Shown: piece after piece, positions 54,070 through 64,000 of the stretch
Numbering within the stretch: the first letter of the stretch is position 1
How the letters are laid out: each line of letters starts with the position of its first letter
Assembly: GCF_040954645.1 (NCBI RefSeq)
Contig: NC_092805.1
Coordinates: 74,990,564 to 75,054,563 of the forward strand
Reading direction: 5' to 3'
Length of the DNA: 64,000 nucleotides
Source of the DNA: Diabrotica undecimpunctata
Taxonomy: Eukaryota; Arthropoda; Insecta; Coleoptera; Chrysomelidae
The notes under the pieces: generated by a model
What the model saw: the letters and a program-made list of their open reading frames with translations, nothing else
What the model was told of the DNA's origin: nothing
Databases searched by the model: none
Translations under genes and position numbers: made by a program

Positions 54070-54933
54070 TCACATGAATTCTTGCAAGATGAGCAGTCCA
54101 AAATTAAGCCTAGATATTGTTGTTATATAACGTCTAGGGACATTATAAGTTCTATGCCAATGTGAAACAGGGACATTTGTGTGTAAAGAAGTGTATCTAT
54201 TTGGGTTAATAAAACAAAACTCAGACCATAGATCACTCCATTTATATTTCAAAACTGCCTTGCGTGAAGCAACCAAATCAGAAATACTGGGTAGATATTC
54301 TGTAGTATCCACTGAATAAATACTTAATTTGGCTAGTTGTCAAAGGTAGTAGTAGGGATTGGAGTATGTGGTTGGAAAAAAAGGTTGGTTAATGGCTGCG
54401 AGAACTGACATGGAATCTGAAACAATAATAACGGAGGATTCCCTGTTAGAAACAAAAAGTAGGGCTTGATATATGGCAATTGCTTCCGCACTAAATATGG
54501 AAATATTTGCTTTTAATTTGAACATTTTTTCTACCTTCTCCATGGGGATGTAAAAGACACATACTGTACCGTCTTCTGATTTAGAGGCATCCGTGTAGAT
54601 AGTACTGTAGTAATCCCAATTGGATAATATGCTTGTTATAATGTTGTTATTTGCTCTTCCAGTACTAACATAATTGGGTTTAATAAATTTAACGCTATAA
54701 AAAAAGGTTTCAAAGTCATTTATATCTGTGTGTAATTTTAAATTAATAGCTTTATTAGCATTTATATCTGTGTGTGATTTTAAATTAATAGCTTCGTCAG
54801 CACAAACTGTGTTTTCTCTAAGAGTTTCACATAGGGTTGCAGAGTTTTTCTTTATCCAATATTTATTCGTTAAATCATAATTGTTTAAATTTATTAATTG
54901 GAGGCTCAAGTGCTTCAACATAAAGGGGCACAA
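54070..54933 (-). pseudogene. Non-LTR A RNase H and C-terminus
   Basis: TIYTDASKSEDGTVCVFYIP (first Asp at about 54600), ISIFSAEAIAIYQALLF with the Glu, and VIIVSDSMSVLAAIN with the second Asp form the RNase H domain. Then a frame change leads to 54312-54070 (WSDLWSEFCFIN, LNFGLLIL), the usual C-terminal segment. A 48-51-bp tandem repeat at about 54713-54795 encodes two INLK.HTDIN units, an insertion not expected in the family. Confidence 0.82.
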
Positions 54934-55558
54934 TAGGAGTTGTCTTCATGGCACCAATACAGATCCGCAAACACAGGTTTATAAATATGTTTAATTTGTT
55001 TAGTAAGTTCTTGCTGGCAGATCCATATAACCAACATCCATAATCTACGATAGAGCGAATGTACGTTCTATAAAAAAATAAGGAAGTCTGAACATCTGTT
55101 CCCCACCACAGGGGAGCTACATGATTAAAAAACTCATCTATTAAATCATCATTATGTGGCTTACCACGGTTTATTGTTTTACGATTCATTTTTTTTGCTT
55201 GTGTCCATATCATGCTAGCTGGAGTATTTTTGTTAAGATTGGAACACCATTCAATCCAACTTTTTTTAGCCTTTTCTTTTAATGTTCGTTTAGTAAGTGC
55301 CATGCATTTTTGGTATGCAAGAAAATTATCTTCTGTGGGGTTTTCTTTGTATACTTGCAGTACATGTTTCCTTTCAGAAATTATGTTGTCACATTCTGCA
55401 TCCCACCAAGGTGAAGGTGTTCGATTTTTGCACTTAAATGGTCTGTATTCTTTTAAAGTTCTTTGTGCCGCATTATTTATACAATTGATTAAGAATGCAT
55501 ATTTTTCTTTGGTGGTTGGATATTCTGCATCAGTAAAGTTATAAAAGTAGTCTTCCAC
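54875..55558 (-). pseudogene. Non-LTR A RT flanks with RT core deleted
   Basis: The first half is the RT lead-in (PSPWWDAECDNIISERK, KAKKSWIEWCSNLN). At about 55130 it jumps from DDLIDEFFNHVAP straight to LWWGTDVQTSLFFYRTYIRS and VDYGCWLYGSASKNLL, which normally lie after the RT palm. About 300 residues with the YADD box are absent, while the reading frame is kept. Confidence 0.85.
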
Positions 55559-55576
55559 AAACTCTTTATATTGCCC

Positions 55577-56215
55577 TCAATTAGCTCCTTTTGTGATGTC
55601 CTGCGGAATTTGTTGCATTGCAAGAGTTATTTTTATCATAAAATGATTCGATTTAAGTGTGTCAGAGTAAACTGCCCAATCTATATCACTAGCTACGTCC
55701 GAGCAGCAAAATGTAACATCTATCATAGAATCATTGCAGCCTGGCAGGGTAATACACGTGGGTTCGCCAGTATTCATAACTACAAAATCACAATTATTAC
55801 TTGCTTCAATGAGTTGTTTACCAATAGAATCGTTTTTATGCGATCCCCAAGTAGCATGATGCGCGTTAAAATCCCCACCAATAATACATGGAGTTGAAAA
55901 CTGCGAAAACATATTTACCCAATCAGTTGTGTTGGTTTTAATATCCGGTGACCTATAAACGGAAATTATACTTAAAGTTTTATTCTTGAATTTAATATTA
56001 ATACCACAAACAAGAAAGTCGACATTAAAATTGGAAACTATGCTTAATTCTAGGTGTGAAATCGACTTTTTGACCAAAATGCAAATTCCTGAAAAGCCAT
56101 CATGTCTATCTTTACGAATTACATTATAACCTACGAAACTATATACTTTTTTGGGTTTAAACCATGTTTCACTTATTATTGCTACATCAATATTATTATT
56201 TACAAGATAATGCAT
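55577..56215 (-). pseudogene. Non-LTR A apurinic-like endonuclease
   Basis: IDVAIISETWFKPKKVYSF with the catalytic Glu, DRHDGFSGICILVKKSI, SIISVYRSPD, CIIGGDFNAHHATWGS (Asp-Asn pair), and LKSNHFMIKI (final SxH, with Asn before His). This is the APE-type domain that nicks the target. It is open through 212 codons and looks complete except for the N-terminal few residues (SVNARSAVSN-like text at 56250). Confidence 0.88.
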
Positions 56216-56519
56216 TAAACTATTTTTATTCGAAACAGCAGAACGTGCATTCCACTGACAAATATTTAATGTCTTTGATAATGGAGTGAAGGTTACTTTT
56301 TACATGTGTCCTCCAACACTTTATTTATTCCTGTTTGAATTAAATCATTATTCAAATTTTTGATATCTTAAATAGTATGAATACTTTTTAAAAATTCCAC
56401 TATAAAATCTGCAATTGACTTACAATATTTTTATTATTTAAATTTTGATAATTTGGTGGATTATTATTTCGAGGCAGTGGTTGATTAGGGCCAAACTGAA
56501 AAGGAAACATAGGTTGTAG

Positions 56520-57300
56520 TCATTAGAAATTCGACGTTTTTTTATTGTTATTGCCGGTAGGACTACGTGTAGGATGGGTGGGCAAAACATAATTGCTGTT
56601 ATTCTTAAAATTTGAGTGTAAAAAGAAGTTAGAATTTCCAGACTTAGATTCAACCGCTGGTAAAGGCGGAAAATTGGAGCTGGATAAAATAGAAAAACTA
56701 TTGTTTACAGATATACCAGAATAAAACATTTCACAATATTCTTTTGCCTCAATAAAGGAAATATTTTGTTCAACCATAATATTCTTAATTTTACGTTGTT
56801 TTTCATAATGAGGACATTTTCTTGAAATAGAAACGTGGTCATTTGTTTTACAATATAAACAGCGAATTTCTGAATCGTGACAAACATGATTTTCAGCTTT
56901 TACATTACTACACTTCTCTTTTACATTACTACATTACAACTCTTCAATATTTTTACATTGCCTAGAAATGTGACCATAGCGTAGACATCTGAAGCACTGT
57001 GTAACGCTGCTAAAAAACCGCTTTACCGAAAAATATACACTATTTATTGAAATATAATTAGGTAAGGTGTTCCCTTCAAAAGTTACAATAATGTTTTTTT
57101 TTTTTGGACATACTGTATATCACCATCCTTTTCTATTCTACGATGTGTACGGTTAACATCAACTACTGTTGAAGGAGATGTTATGTTATCTAAAATATAT
57201 TTCGTATTGTATTGAGTGTCGATATCTTTTATCAAACCCCTAATTTGAATATGTTTTTAGACTAACTTTTATTCTATTTTTTCCAACAGATCTAATTTGA
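56520..57300 (-). pseudogene. Non-LTR A ORF1 (gag-like) with zinc knuckles
   Basis: Broken frames read DVNRTHRRIEKDGDIQYV, then NIIVTFEGNTLPNYISINSV and VTQCFRCLRYGHISRQC (CCHC), CLYCKTNDHVSISRKC, then NISFIEAKEYCEMFYSG and a Ser/Pro/Asn-rich end (PTGNNNKKTSNF). Parts equal those of ORF1 of element B (VTQCFRCLRYGH). ORF1 coats the element RNA. A short duplicated text sits at 56903-56935 (CTTTTACATTACTACA). Confidence 0.75.
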
Positions 57301-57330
57301 TTAATATTCTTAACATTTAGTTTTTTCTGT

Positions 57331-57915
57331 AAGACTGTAACGATGACTACCAAAGAGAATTGAAGTACTATTGTAAAAATAATACCTCAATCAACCATGG
57401 GAGCTTATCGTCTATACCTTGCCTAGCTCAGTATCTCAAGGGTGAGTTAGTCTTGTCTTAAACTAGGGATTGAACCTGACTTCTCAGCTGATAGCAAATA
57501 AGACAAATTTTAACCAAACATATTTATTTAAAAGAATAAAAAAACAATAATTAACCCTGCCAAAGCTTAACAGTTAATAAGTGCTACTTATTGCTTCGAT
57601 GGGCTGCTTGTGTGTTCTAGCTGTTAGGTTCTCCAATTAGAAGTTGTGGCTTCTGGAGATCTGCAGTCATATGTGGCTGTATGTCCTGATTAGTTGTTGA
57701 AATCCAATATGGCCAATCAATTTGATCTAGTCAATAAATCCAAATAAAGTTGCTGATATGCCAATAAAGTTTTGATATGTCCAATAAACCAATAAAGCCA
57801 ATAAAGCCAATAAACCCAAGAGAATTTGTAGACCATAAAAAATGAGTCTTATAATAATTTTTGCCTTCTTTTATAATTTTCAAAAGGAGGCAAACAATAA
57901 TCCCACCACAGAAAA
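57331..57915. other. Stretch between two non-LTR elements
   Basis: No gene. Contains CCAATAAAG-type tandem units at 57760-57822 (about six copies of 9-10 bp). A lone B-box-like word on the minus strand at about 57453 has no matching A box. Confidence 0.5.
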
Positions 57916-57942
57916 GTTGTCTTGTCTTGTCTTGTCTTGTTG
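57916..57942 (-). repeat. (ACAAG)n tail at 3' end of non-LTR B
   Basis: Five TTGTC units on the plus strand. Short tandem tails instead of poly(A) are known from I-type elements. It marks the likely 3' end. Confidence 0.6.
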
Positions 57943-58199
57943 TATTGATGGCTTTGCTGCAAGGCAATTGCCAGCCCGGATTTGTGTGAGACCCCTCTTT
58001 GTCTGGTTCTAGGCCATGCAGGAATCTCTGAAAACTTCACTGAACTACATCTTTTCTCGTGTTAGCGCTTTTCTTGTTTCTATATAGCTTATAACTTCGC
58101 TATTATTGTATCGGCTTTCTGATCTACGGCAATAATACTGGAGGACAAATTAATTTTATAACAAATAGTAAAAATTAGGAATATGGTTAATGGGGCACT

Positions 58200-59326
58200 C
58201 GAAAAATATGTGATTCAGGTTTTCTATCATGCCGCATTCACAGGCAGGGTCATCTTTTATATTAATTTTGAAAAGATGGGCATTGGTCAGGCAATGACCT
58301 GTACGCATTCTAATTATAGTTGTGATGTGTCTCCTATCTTTATAATTTAAATTGCCATACCATGTCTTATTGGTGAATGTTGATTGAACTTTAGCATACC
58401 CACGATGTCTGGTTGAGACTAAGATTCTCCATTTATCTTTAAAAATGTTTAAAATATTCTGTTTTTGATATTCTGAAATTTAAAATATCTTTTATGTCAT
58501 ATACCATTTTTCTGGGAATATTAAGATCTGTTCCAATTTTGGCCAAAGTATCTGCCTCTGAATTCCCAGGTATACCTGAGTGACCCGGTATCCAGGATAA
58601 TTGGATATTATAACCATTCATGTTAGATGAAGCAATTAGCCTTTTTGTCGTAAGAACCCAATATTCAGAATTTGTTACAAAAGAAGGATTACAGAGTTTT
58701 GTTATAGCCCCCTGTGAATCTGAGAAAATTATCACATTTTTAATTTTTTTATTAATTGCAGTTTTTACTGCATCATGTATGGCAATTATTTCTGCTTTGT
58801 AAATACTTAAATGATTGGGAAGACGCGACGAAAATTTATAATTTAGGGATGGAATGAAAATACCAAAACCAACTCTGTTGTCCCTCTTTGACGCATCAGA
58901 AAAAATGAAAGTATACTGAGATTTTAGACTATTAGTTTCGGCCTTAAAATTAAATCTTGACATAATGTCTCCTTTTTTACAATTACAGTAAAAAGATTTT
59001 GAAGGTTTATTGAGTATATGAAAATCAATTTCGTAACATGGAAAATTTGGACCTCTATATATTAACTTTAAATAAGGCCTATACTGTTGAAGTGCTTCCA
59101 GTAGGTATGGTATTTTGTCTTTATTCCAAAACTCCGGTCTATGAATGATAAATTGAATAGTAGGATGATTTGTTACAACTAAGAATTTTGAAATTAATTT
59201 AAGGGTCAGTAGTTTTCTTCTATGTTCCGGATCTAATATAGATGCTTCGACCAAAAGTGCAACCCTGGGTGTGGAACGCATACATCCCATACATATACGC
59301 AATCCTTCATATAACATCACATCCAA
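58200..59326 (-). pseudogene. Non-LTR B RNase H and C-terminal region
   Basis: The open frame 59326-58439 has RICMGCMRSTPRVALLVEAS (post-RT segment), YTFIFSDASKRDNRVGFGIF (first Asp), IYKAEIIAIHDAVKTAI (Glu), VIIFSDSQGAITKL (Asp) and SWIPGHSGIPGNSEADTLAK (His and final Asp). The RNase H residues are complete. After a shift at about 58440 the text goes on with KTWYGNLNYKDRRHITTIIR, TGHCLTNAHLFKI and ACECGMIENLNHIFFECP, a CCHC-like C-terminal motif. Confidence 0.87.
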
Positions 59327-60170
59327 TTTACCTTAGAACATGGTCTAAGAAACATTGATCCAAAATCAAGATGTGATTGGACTAGAGCAGAAAAGGCGAT
59401 CAAAAGTGTGTTTGGATCTGCACCCCACCATACCCTACACAGTGCTTTTAATACATTTAGTGATTTTTTTGCTTTATTTGTAATGTTAGTAATGTGTGGT
59501 GACCATTTCATGTTTTCTTGCAGTATAATACCCAAATATTTAACCTCTTTTTTAAAGGCAATGATTGTATTATTAATATGTACGGGGGGTGAGATGGTAT
59601 GTTTCCTTCCTCTAGTGAACCATACTGCCTCACATTTATCCATGGAAAGTGACAGGTTGTGTTCACGAAGGTGTGCATTTATGTGCTTTAAAGCATTATT
59701 GATATTATTTACCATGGCTGCTACACTTTTTCCTCTGATCATAACTGCCAAATCATCAGCATACTCTATAATAGATGCTTCTCCCAAATTTAAATAAAAA
59801 ATATCCCTTAAGTAAATATTGAATAAAATAGTACTCAGAGGGGAGCCCTGTGGTATACCCGAGGTTGTTGGTACAGGACCCAGGAAGGAGTCATCATTAC
59901 CCCTACAATATAGTGATTGTTCTGTTAAAAGATTGAGAAATACGTCACACATTCGGATAGGCACTTCTAAGTTTTTGAGTTTACTATAGTTTACTTTTAT
60001 GTCTAAAAAAATTACGATGACTGACTCAGAGGATTGAAATGCAAGATTAATGTAAGATATGATGAATGTTATGTTGTCATATATACCTCTTCCTTTACGA
60101 AATCCAGTCTGATTATTTGAAAATTTTAAATTATGTTCCAATTGCCAGTCTAATCGATTCTTGATCATTA
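59317..60170 (-). pseudogene. Non-LTR B reverse transcriptase
   Basis: NNQTGFRKGRGIYDNITFII, VIVIFLDIKVNYSKL (first Asp), TTSGIPQGSPLSTILFNIYL and IIEYADDLAVMIRGKS (catalytic ADD at about 59750), then VKYLGIILQENMKWSPHI. The palm is intact. The start of RT, before QTGFRKGRG, has been deleted together with the link to the endonuclease; residues above 60170 in the same frame are antisense noise. Confidence 0.88.
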
Positions 60171-61600
60171 TTTCCGTTTTCCGTTTCCGCTTCCCAAGCT
60201 TCCCAAGCTTTTTTAAAGTTTCTAATTTTATAAGGACTAGACATGTTGTTAAGTATCTCACAATTGCCATTATCATGAAGTAAAAGACGTATAGGAAAGT
60301 GGTCACTGTTACCACAATCTTTAATAGTATCCCAATTAGCCTGTATAGCTAGATTCCCACTTACCATAGTCAAATCTACTGCACTTGGTATTTCCGTTGA
60401 TAATTGAAATAGTGTTGGTGAACCATCGTTCATAATCACAAGATCATTATCAAATGAGAAATCATGAATTATTCTACCTCCTTTGTTGGGTGTAGCTTTA
60501 TCCCATAAGGGATGATGAGAGTTAAAATCTCCCATAATTATAATGTTTTTAGGATTAAAGGAAATAAAATCATTTAAAATATTGTTATTTATATGCATAA
60601 TGTGAGTTGCAATAAAAATTAATTACTTGTAAATTACCTATTTCTATTATTATACAGTGATGAGTGCCTTAAGAACCGGCAAAATAACGCAAAAGATAGA
60701 AAACATAATACGTTGTGAAATAAAAAGAGATGAAAGTAGTAGAGGTGGGAAATTATCGATAGAAACCTCTAATTTACATTACATTACACTAGGACTATCG
60801 ATAGTTTCCCACCTTTAGACGTTAGCTTATGAGCTAGTTGACTTCAGTCATAATATTACAAGTATGACGTCGAACATTAACATTTTTTAAATTTCGCATA
60901 AAGTAAAAACTGATTGAAGGCAATAAAGCAAATGTCAGTAAACAGTTTAATTAGTAGTAATTTGATAATTAATTCTGTGTTGACGAATACAGAATAACAA
61001 GCTATAATAATTCTGTATTGAGAAGAGTGTATGCGACGTCTCAAATCACAGTTTATTATTGAACAATACTTTAATTTTGGATAAAAAAATACATTTAAAC
61101 TGTCTTTACTTACATTACGTCATACGTATTACTATGACTGAAGTCAACCAGCTCAGAAGCTAACGTCTCAAGGTGGGAAACTTTCGATAGATCTAATGTA
61201 GTGTAAAGTAAATTATAGGTTTATGTCGATAATTTCTCACCTCTACTACTTTCATCTCTTTTTATTTCACAACGTATTATGTTTTCTATCTTTTGCGTTA
61301 TTTTGCCGGTTCTTAAGGCACTCATCCCTGTATATTGAATATGTTCTGAAGAAAAATATTTAATTTTCTTAAATATTATATTATTTCTAATGCATGTTAC
61401 TATCCCACCATACCCATCATCTCTATCCTGCCTAACTATGTTATATGAATTGAGCCTAAAATTGTCATTGGCTTTTAGCCAAGACTCATTTATTAAAAAA
61501 ATATCAGGGTTTTCTTTGTAAATTAAGCTACTTAAATTACCCCTGTTTGAATTTATGCTTCTTAGATTCCAAAAAATGATCTCTTAATTGTATCTGACCT
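60131..61600 (-). pseudogene. Non-LTR B endonuclease split by a MITE
   Basis: The N-terminal half at 61600-61333 reads FWNLRSINSNRGNLSSLIYK, IFLINESWLKANDNF (catalytic Glu) and RQDRDDGYGGIVTCI. The C-terminal half 60652-60131 reads NIIIMGDFNSHHPLWDKA (Asp-Asn), SAVDLTMVSGNLAIQANWDT and CGNSDHFPIRLLL (SDH). The 676-bp MITE between them lies in a TA dinucleotide. At 60131-60170 the text goes off into the deletion junction, marked by a repeated GCTTGGGAAGC word. Confidence 0.87.
60655..61330. mobile_element. Tc1/mariner-type MITE, 676 bp
   Basis: Ends are CAGTGATGAGTGCCTTAAGA and its mirror TCTTAAGGCACTCATCCCTG, flanked by TA at 60653-60654 and 61331-61332. The inverted arms extend about 210 bp with roughly one mismatch in ten to fifteen bases. 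No frame inside. TA target and CAG ends fit Tc1/mariner. Confidence 0.9.
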
Positions 61601-61623
61601 AGTTGGAAAGAAAAAAAGGTTAT

Positions 61624-61837
61624 TTAGGACTCTGAGTCCGATTGGGAACCGGGGTCTATATTCATATTAAAATTTTGACTGACTAGTATGTTTTTAATTA
61701 CTCTTTTATTATTTTCTGAAGTATTCAAGATTGCATTGATAGTACATCTAACCTCATCTGGATATGAGGAAGGAGATTCTTGTGAATTATAGGTATGAAC
61801 TGCACTAGTAGTAGGCAACTATGTATTTATATTATTT
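61624..61837 (-). pseudogene. Non-LTR B ORF1 tail, out of frame
   Basis: TYNSQESPSSYPDEVRCTIN and the acidic end GSQSDSES follow ORF1 after a slip in an A8 run (about 61847-61854 on the plus strand) and a stop. They are probably the original C-terminus. Confidence 0.55.
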
Positions 61838-63040
61838 TCAAGTTTTTTTTGAGAAATTTGGTGAGTTGTTATCATTTTCAGATCTTGAGTTGGGAAATAA
61901 TAAATTTTCATTATGAGCCTTTTTATCATAGCCTTTGTGAATTATCATTTTTTTTTTATTGTTTTCAGCCACAACTTGTTGAAAAGATCTTTTGATAGGG
62001 TCGGTTCTTACATGATGTGTACGTCTTTGTGAAGGTTGAATGAGGTTATCTTTATTATCATGTGTTTTTTCAGTTCTATTAAAGTGTTTAATGATATGGA
62101 ATTCGGAGGGGCGATATATTAATTCATCACGTGTCAAATAATTTTTTTTAACTATTTCGCTAGCATCATAGAAAGTTATATTTTCAAAAGACATGAGCTC
62201 TTTGATATTTTTTTGTCTTGTATACTCGGGACAACTTTTATCGGTTGATTTATGGGGGTTTTTACAATAAAAACATTTAATTTCACAAGAAGAGTGAACC
62301 TCCCCGTCTGATATTTTTTCTTCAGCACAGGTGAAGCACCTCTCCTTGCCTTTACAATTTTTACGTGTATGGCCATACCTTAAACATCTAAAACACTGAG
62401 TTACTGGGGAAATATATACAGAAATAGATCTTTCCAATCTATATAAATTTATGGATTTAGGGAGACAAACTCCTTTAAATGTAAAGAGAACCGATCCAGT
62501 AGGTTCATATGTAGTTTCATTATTTTTAACTATTTTACGATTAAGTCTCTTAACTTGAAGAATTTCTACCAAGCTGTCTGTTTTACAGCAATCTAACAGT
62601 TCTCTATCTCCTAATTCGACATCAATTTGCCTAACTAATCCCTTACAAGTTACAAAATTGAATGGTATAAATATTTTATAGCCTTTATCAAGAAGAGTTT
62701 TATATTTTACAAAATTATTTGCATCTTGAAAGTTAACAAATTCTACTGAGATTCTATTTAAGCCTTTGTTATTAATTTTTTTAATATCAGTTAAGTTTTG
62801 AATACAAATATCACTAGCAATTTTAATATTGTTAAATTTACCAATATTGAAACCCACTTTTTCAGTGGATTCCACATATACCAAAAAATGCCCATTATCG
62901 TTTTGTGAATAAAAAACTGGCTTTTTTTCAAGGTTATTGCTATTACTGGTCGCATTATTAACAAAATTATCACCATTATCCATCTGTTCATGGCATTCTA
63001 GCCATGTGCTGGGGGGGGCGCCCCCCCCTGTGTCGCTCAT
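61838..63040 (-). CDS. Non-LTR B ORF1 (gag-like RNA-binding protein)
   Basis: 400 codons uninterrupted from ATG 63040. Residues about 50-220 form an RRM-like region as usual in Jockey/I ORF1 (FLVYVESTEKVGFNIGKFNN; RISVEFVNFQDANNFVKY). Zinc knuckles: CFRCLRYGHTRKNC (about 219-232), a Cys-rich CFTCAEE segment, and CFYCKNPHKSTDKSC. The N-terminus (MSDTGGGAPPSTW) is encoded by a G/C homopolymer stretch at 63009-63029, prone to slippage. The tail was probably longer (see 61624-61837). Confidence 0.88.
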   Translation of the reverse strand: MSDTGGGAPPSTWLECHEQMDNGDNFVNNATSNSNNLEKKPVFYSQNDNGHFLVYVESTEKVGFNIGKFNNIKIASDICIQNLTDIKKINNKGLNRISVEFVNFQDANNFVKYKTLLDKGYKIFIPFNFVTCKGLVRQIDVELGDRELLDCCKTDSLVEILQVKRLNRKIVKNNETTYEPTGSVLFTFKGVCLPKSINLYRLERSISVYISPVTQCFRCLRYGHTRKNCKGKERCFTCAEEKISDGEVHSSCEIKCFYCKNPHKSTDKSCPEYTRQKNIKELMSFENITFYDASEIVKKNYLTRDELIYRPSEFHIIKHFNRTEKTHDNKDNLIQPSQRRTHHVRTDPIKRSFQQVVAENNKKKMIIHKGYDKKAHNENLLFPNSRSENDNNSPNFSKKT

Positions 63041-64000
63041 ACTACTTCAAACAATCAACCAAAAGAGATAAGAATGCGATAGAGAAAACAAAAAAAAACA
63101 AAAAATTAAGCCAATAAGCAAAATCAGTAATCTAACAAAATAAAGCTTATTTAGCTGTTATCAAGCTCAACTCACCTTTTAGAAACACACACTAACAGAA
63201 AATTAGATGGAAAGGGTTGGAAACACAGCCTCCCAAACTAAAGCTGTCACAGAATAAGAAACAATCAGAATGCCCACTCTCAGATGCCGCCTTTGAAGTT
63301 TTTCAGCACGCGATCGCCATGTTTTAGACGGAAACACAGAACACAGACTCGGATTGAGAATCCATTTGGAGTAATTTTAGTGTCAAAGTTCATATTTCGA
63401 GGTTATATTGTGTTGGATTAAAACTTTAATTAATTTTTCTTTATTTCAAAGAATTTTGTTATTGTTTTTATCAGAGTTATTTTTCTGATTGTATCTTATT
63501 CTGTGCTTATGTTGTGAACGCAGAAAAGTTGTTTTGTCAGAAAGTGGAAAGTGGGAGACTAAATGAAGTTAGCACAGATGTCATAGAGTGTTGCTATAGA
63601 TATCATGAAACTAGCTTGTCTGTCAACACGGAACAGAATAGTCTGCCGGACAAAAAGTGAGAGGGCGAATATTTATTCTACGGGACAGAAAGAGAAAGAG
63701 AATAAAGACAGAGTAAGAAGAGAAAAACAAAGAGCGCCAACTATTTTATAAATAAAAAATAGTAAAAATTAAACTGAAGATAACGAAATTAATAAATCAA
63801 TAAAGAAATTAAAATGAAATAATTATTAAAATATAAATTAATAGAGATGTGACGTTTATGACGTTCCAAGACATCTCCCACAAATAAGGGATGAAGACGG
63901 CCGGCATTTTCAATATTTTTCCGTTCGATAAAAACACAAATATTATTCAAATTATACTTATCTCCATTCCTTAGGTTAAAAACTTTAGGTGTTTTGTTTT
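63041..64000. other. 5' untranslated region of non-LTR B and flank, no gene
   Basis: 63041-63350 is GC-balanced and likely belongs to the 5' end of element B (internal promoter region); the boundary is not visible. 63480-64000 shows no gene. A GAGAGGGCGAATAT and AGAAAGAGAAAGAGAATAAAG purine-rich patch lies at 63660-63710. Confidence 0.4.

Larger units (their letters stand above)
53526..57330 (-). mobile_element. Non-LTR retrotransposon A (I/Jockey group with RNase H), internally deleted
   Basis: The minus strand reads ORF1 (57300-56520), endonuclease (56215-55577), RT neighbourhood (55558-54875) and RNase H (54933-54340), ending in a T-rich run on the plus strand (53532-53551), that is an A-rich tail. 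RT palm is deleted. An ORF2 with endonuclease, RT and RNase H places it in the I/R1-type group. The insertion truncated the gypsy integrase to its left. Target duplications not found. Confidence 0.85.
57916..63350 (-). mobile_element. Non-LTR retrotransposon B (I/Jockey group with RNase H)
   Basis: The minus strand has a 5' untranslated part (above 63040), ORF1 (63040-61838 and on to 61624), endonuclease (61600-60131, split by a MITE), RT (60170-59317), RNase H (59326-58439) and C-terminal text to about 58200. The 3' end is a (ACAAG)n run at 57916-57942. It carries an EN-RT linker deletion at about 60150-60180 and a few shifts. It is better preserved than element A. Confidence 0.88.

Noticed and set aside
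57440..57480. B-box-like word GGTTCAATCCC on the minus strand
   Set aside because: No A box at a tRNA-like distance and no cloverleaf; probably chance.

Overview
The window looks like repeat-dense nuclear DNA of an animal, most likely an insect. It is strongly AT-rich and has long (TA)n tracts. It carries Ty3/gypsy and BEL/Pao LTR retrotransposons, I/Jockey and RTE-like non-LTR elements, Penelope-like elements with a GIY-YIG end, a Helitron, MITEs and tRNA-derived SINEs. That mix is typical of large arthropod genomes; species and order cannot be read from it (a beetle-like genome is only a guess). I recognise no host protein-coding gene, rRNA, tRNA, CRISPR array or bacterial feature. Nearly every long reading frame belongs to a mobile element, and most are broken.

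Layout. 1-2740: truncated gypsy copy (+) holding a ~200-bp SINE-like insert with a 13-bp target duplication. 2741-6227: internally deleted gypsy element (-), abutting the first. 6228-8900: non-coding, with a dispersed repeat (second copy at 31398-31997), a tRNA-like SINE head and a small GC-richer patch with CRE and DR1 motifs. 8940-10156: decayed non-LTR element. 11839-13204: MITE-like element with long terminal inverted repeats. 13205-14295: two non-LTR fragments (-). 15105-16250: Penelope fragment, a 608-bp Helitron and a possible MULE remnant. 16899-21712: BEL/Pao element with its LTR, primer site and a 1,190-codon open polyprotein, lost after RNase H. 22013-24135: DNA transposon with 263-bp near-identical inverted repeats. 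24600-27205: another gypsy element.

28236-28517: tRNA-derived SINE. 29426-30850: broken gene of an uncharacterised transposon-like protein, next to a minisatellite. 32524-33060: DDE transposase remnant. 33690-35330: BEL, non-LTR and Penelope fragments. 35401-36116: a repeat unit duplicated into a perfect 424-bp palindrome between (TA)n tracts. 36658-36772: heat-shock elements and a TATA box with no gene behind them. 37534-46548: one almost complete 9-kb gypsy element with 1.4-1.5-kb LTRs, lodged in a (TA)n tract and disrupted by a SINE. 47040-49250: Penelope and BEL fragments (-). 49308-53525: gypsy element with a primer site, cut off in its integrase. 53526-57330 and 57916-63350: two non-LTR elements (-) with ORF1, endonuclease, RT and RNase H, the second carrying a Tc1/mariner-type MITE inside its endonuclease.

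The order of events can be partly read from nesting: SINE-like copies landed in gypsy elements, a Helitron landed beside a Penelope fragment, and a MITE split a non-LTR element. Several breaks carry snap-back duplications. The best candidates for something undescribed are the gypsy lineage without a zinc knuckle, the 22013-24135 transposon, the 29426-30850 protein family and the orphan heat-shock-type promoter.
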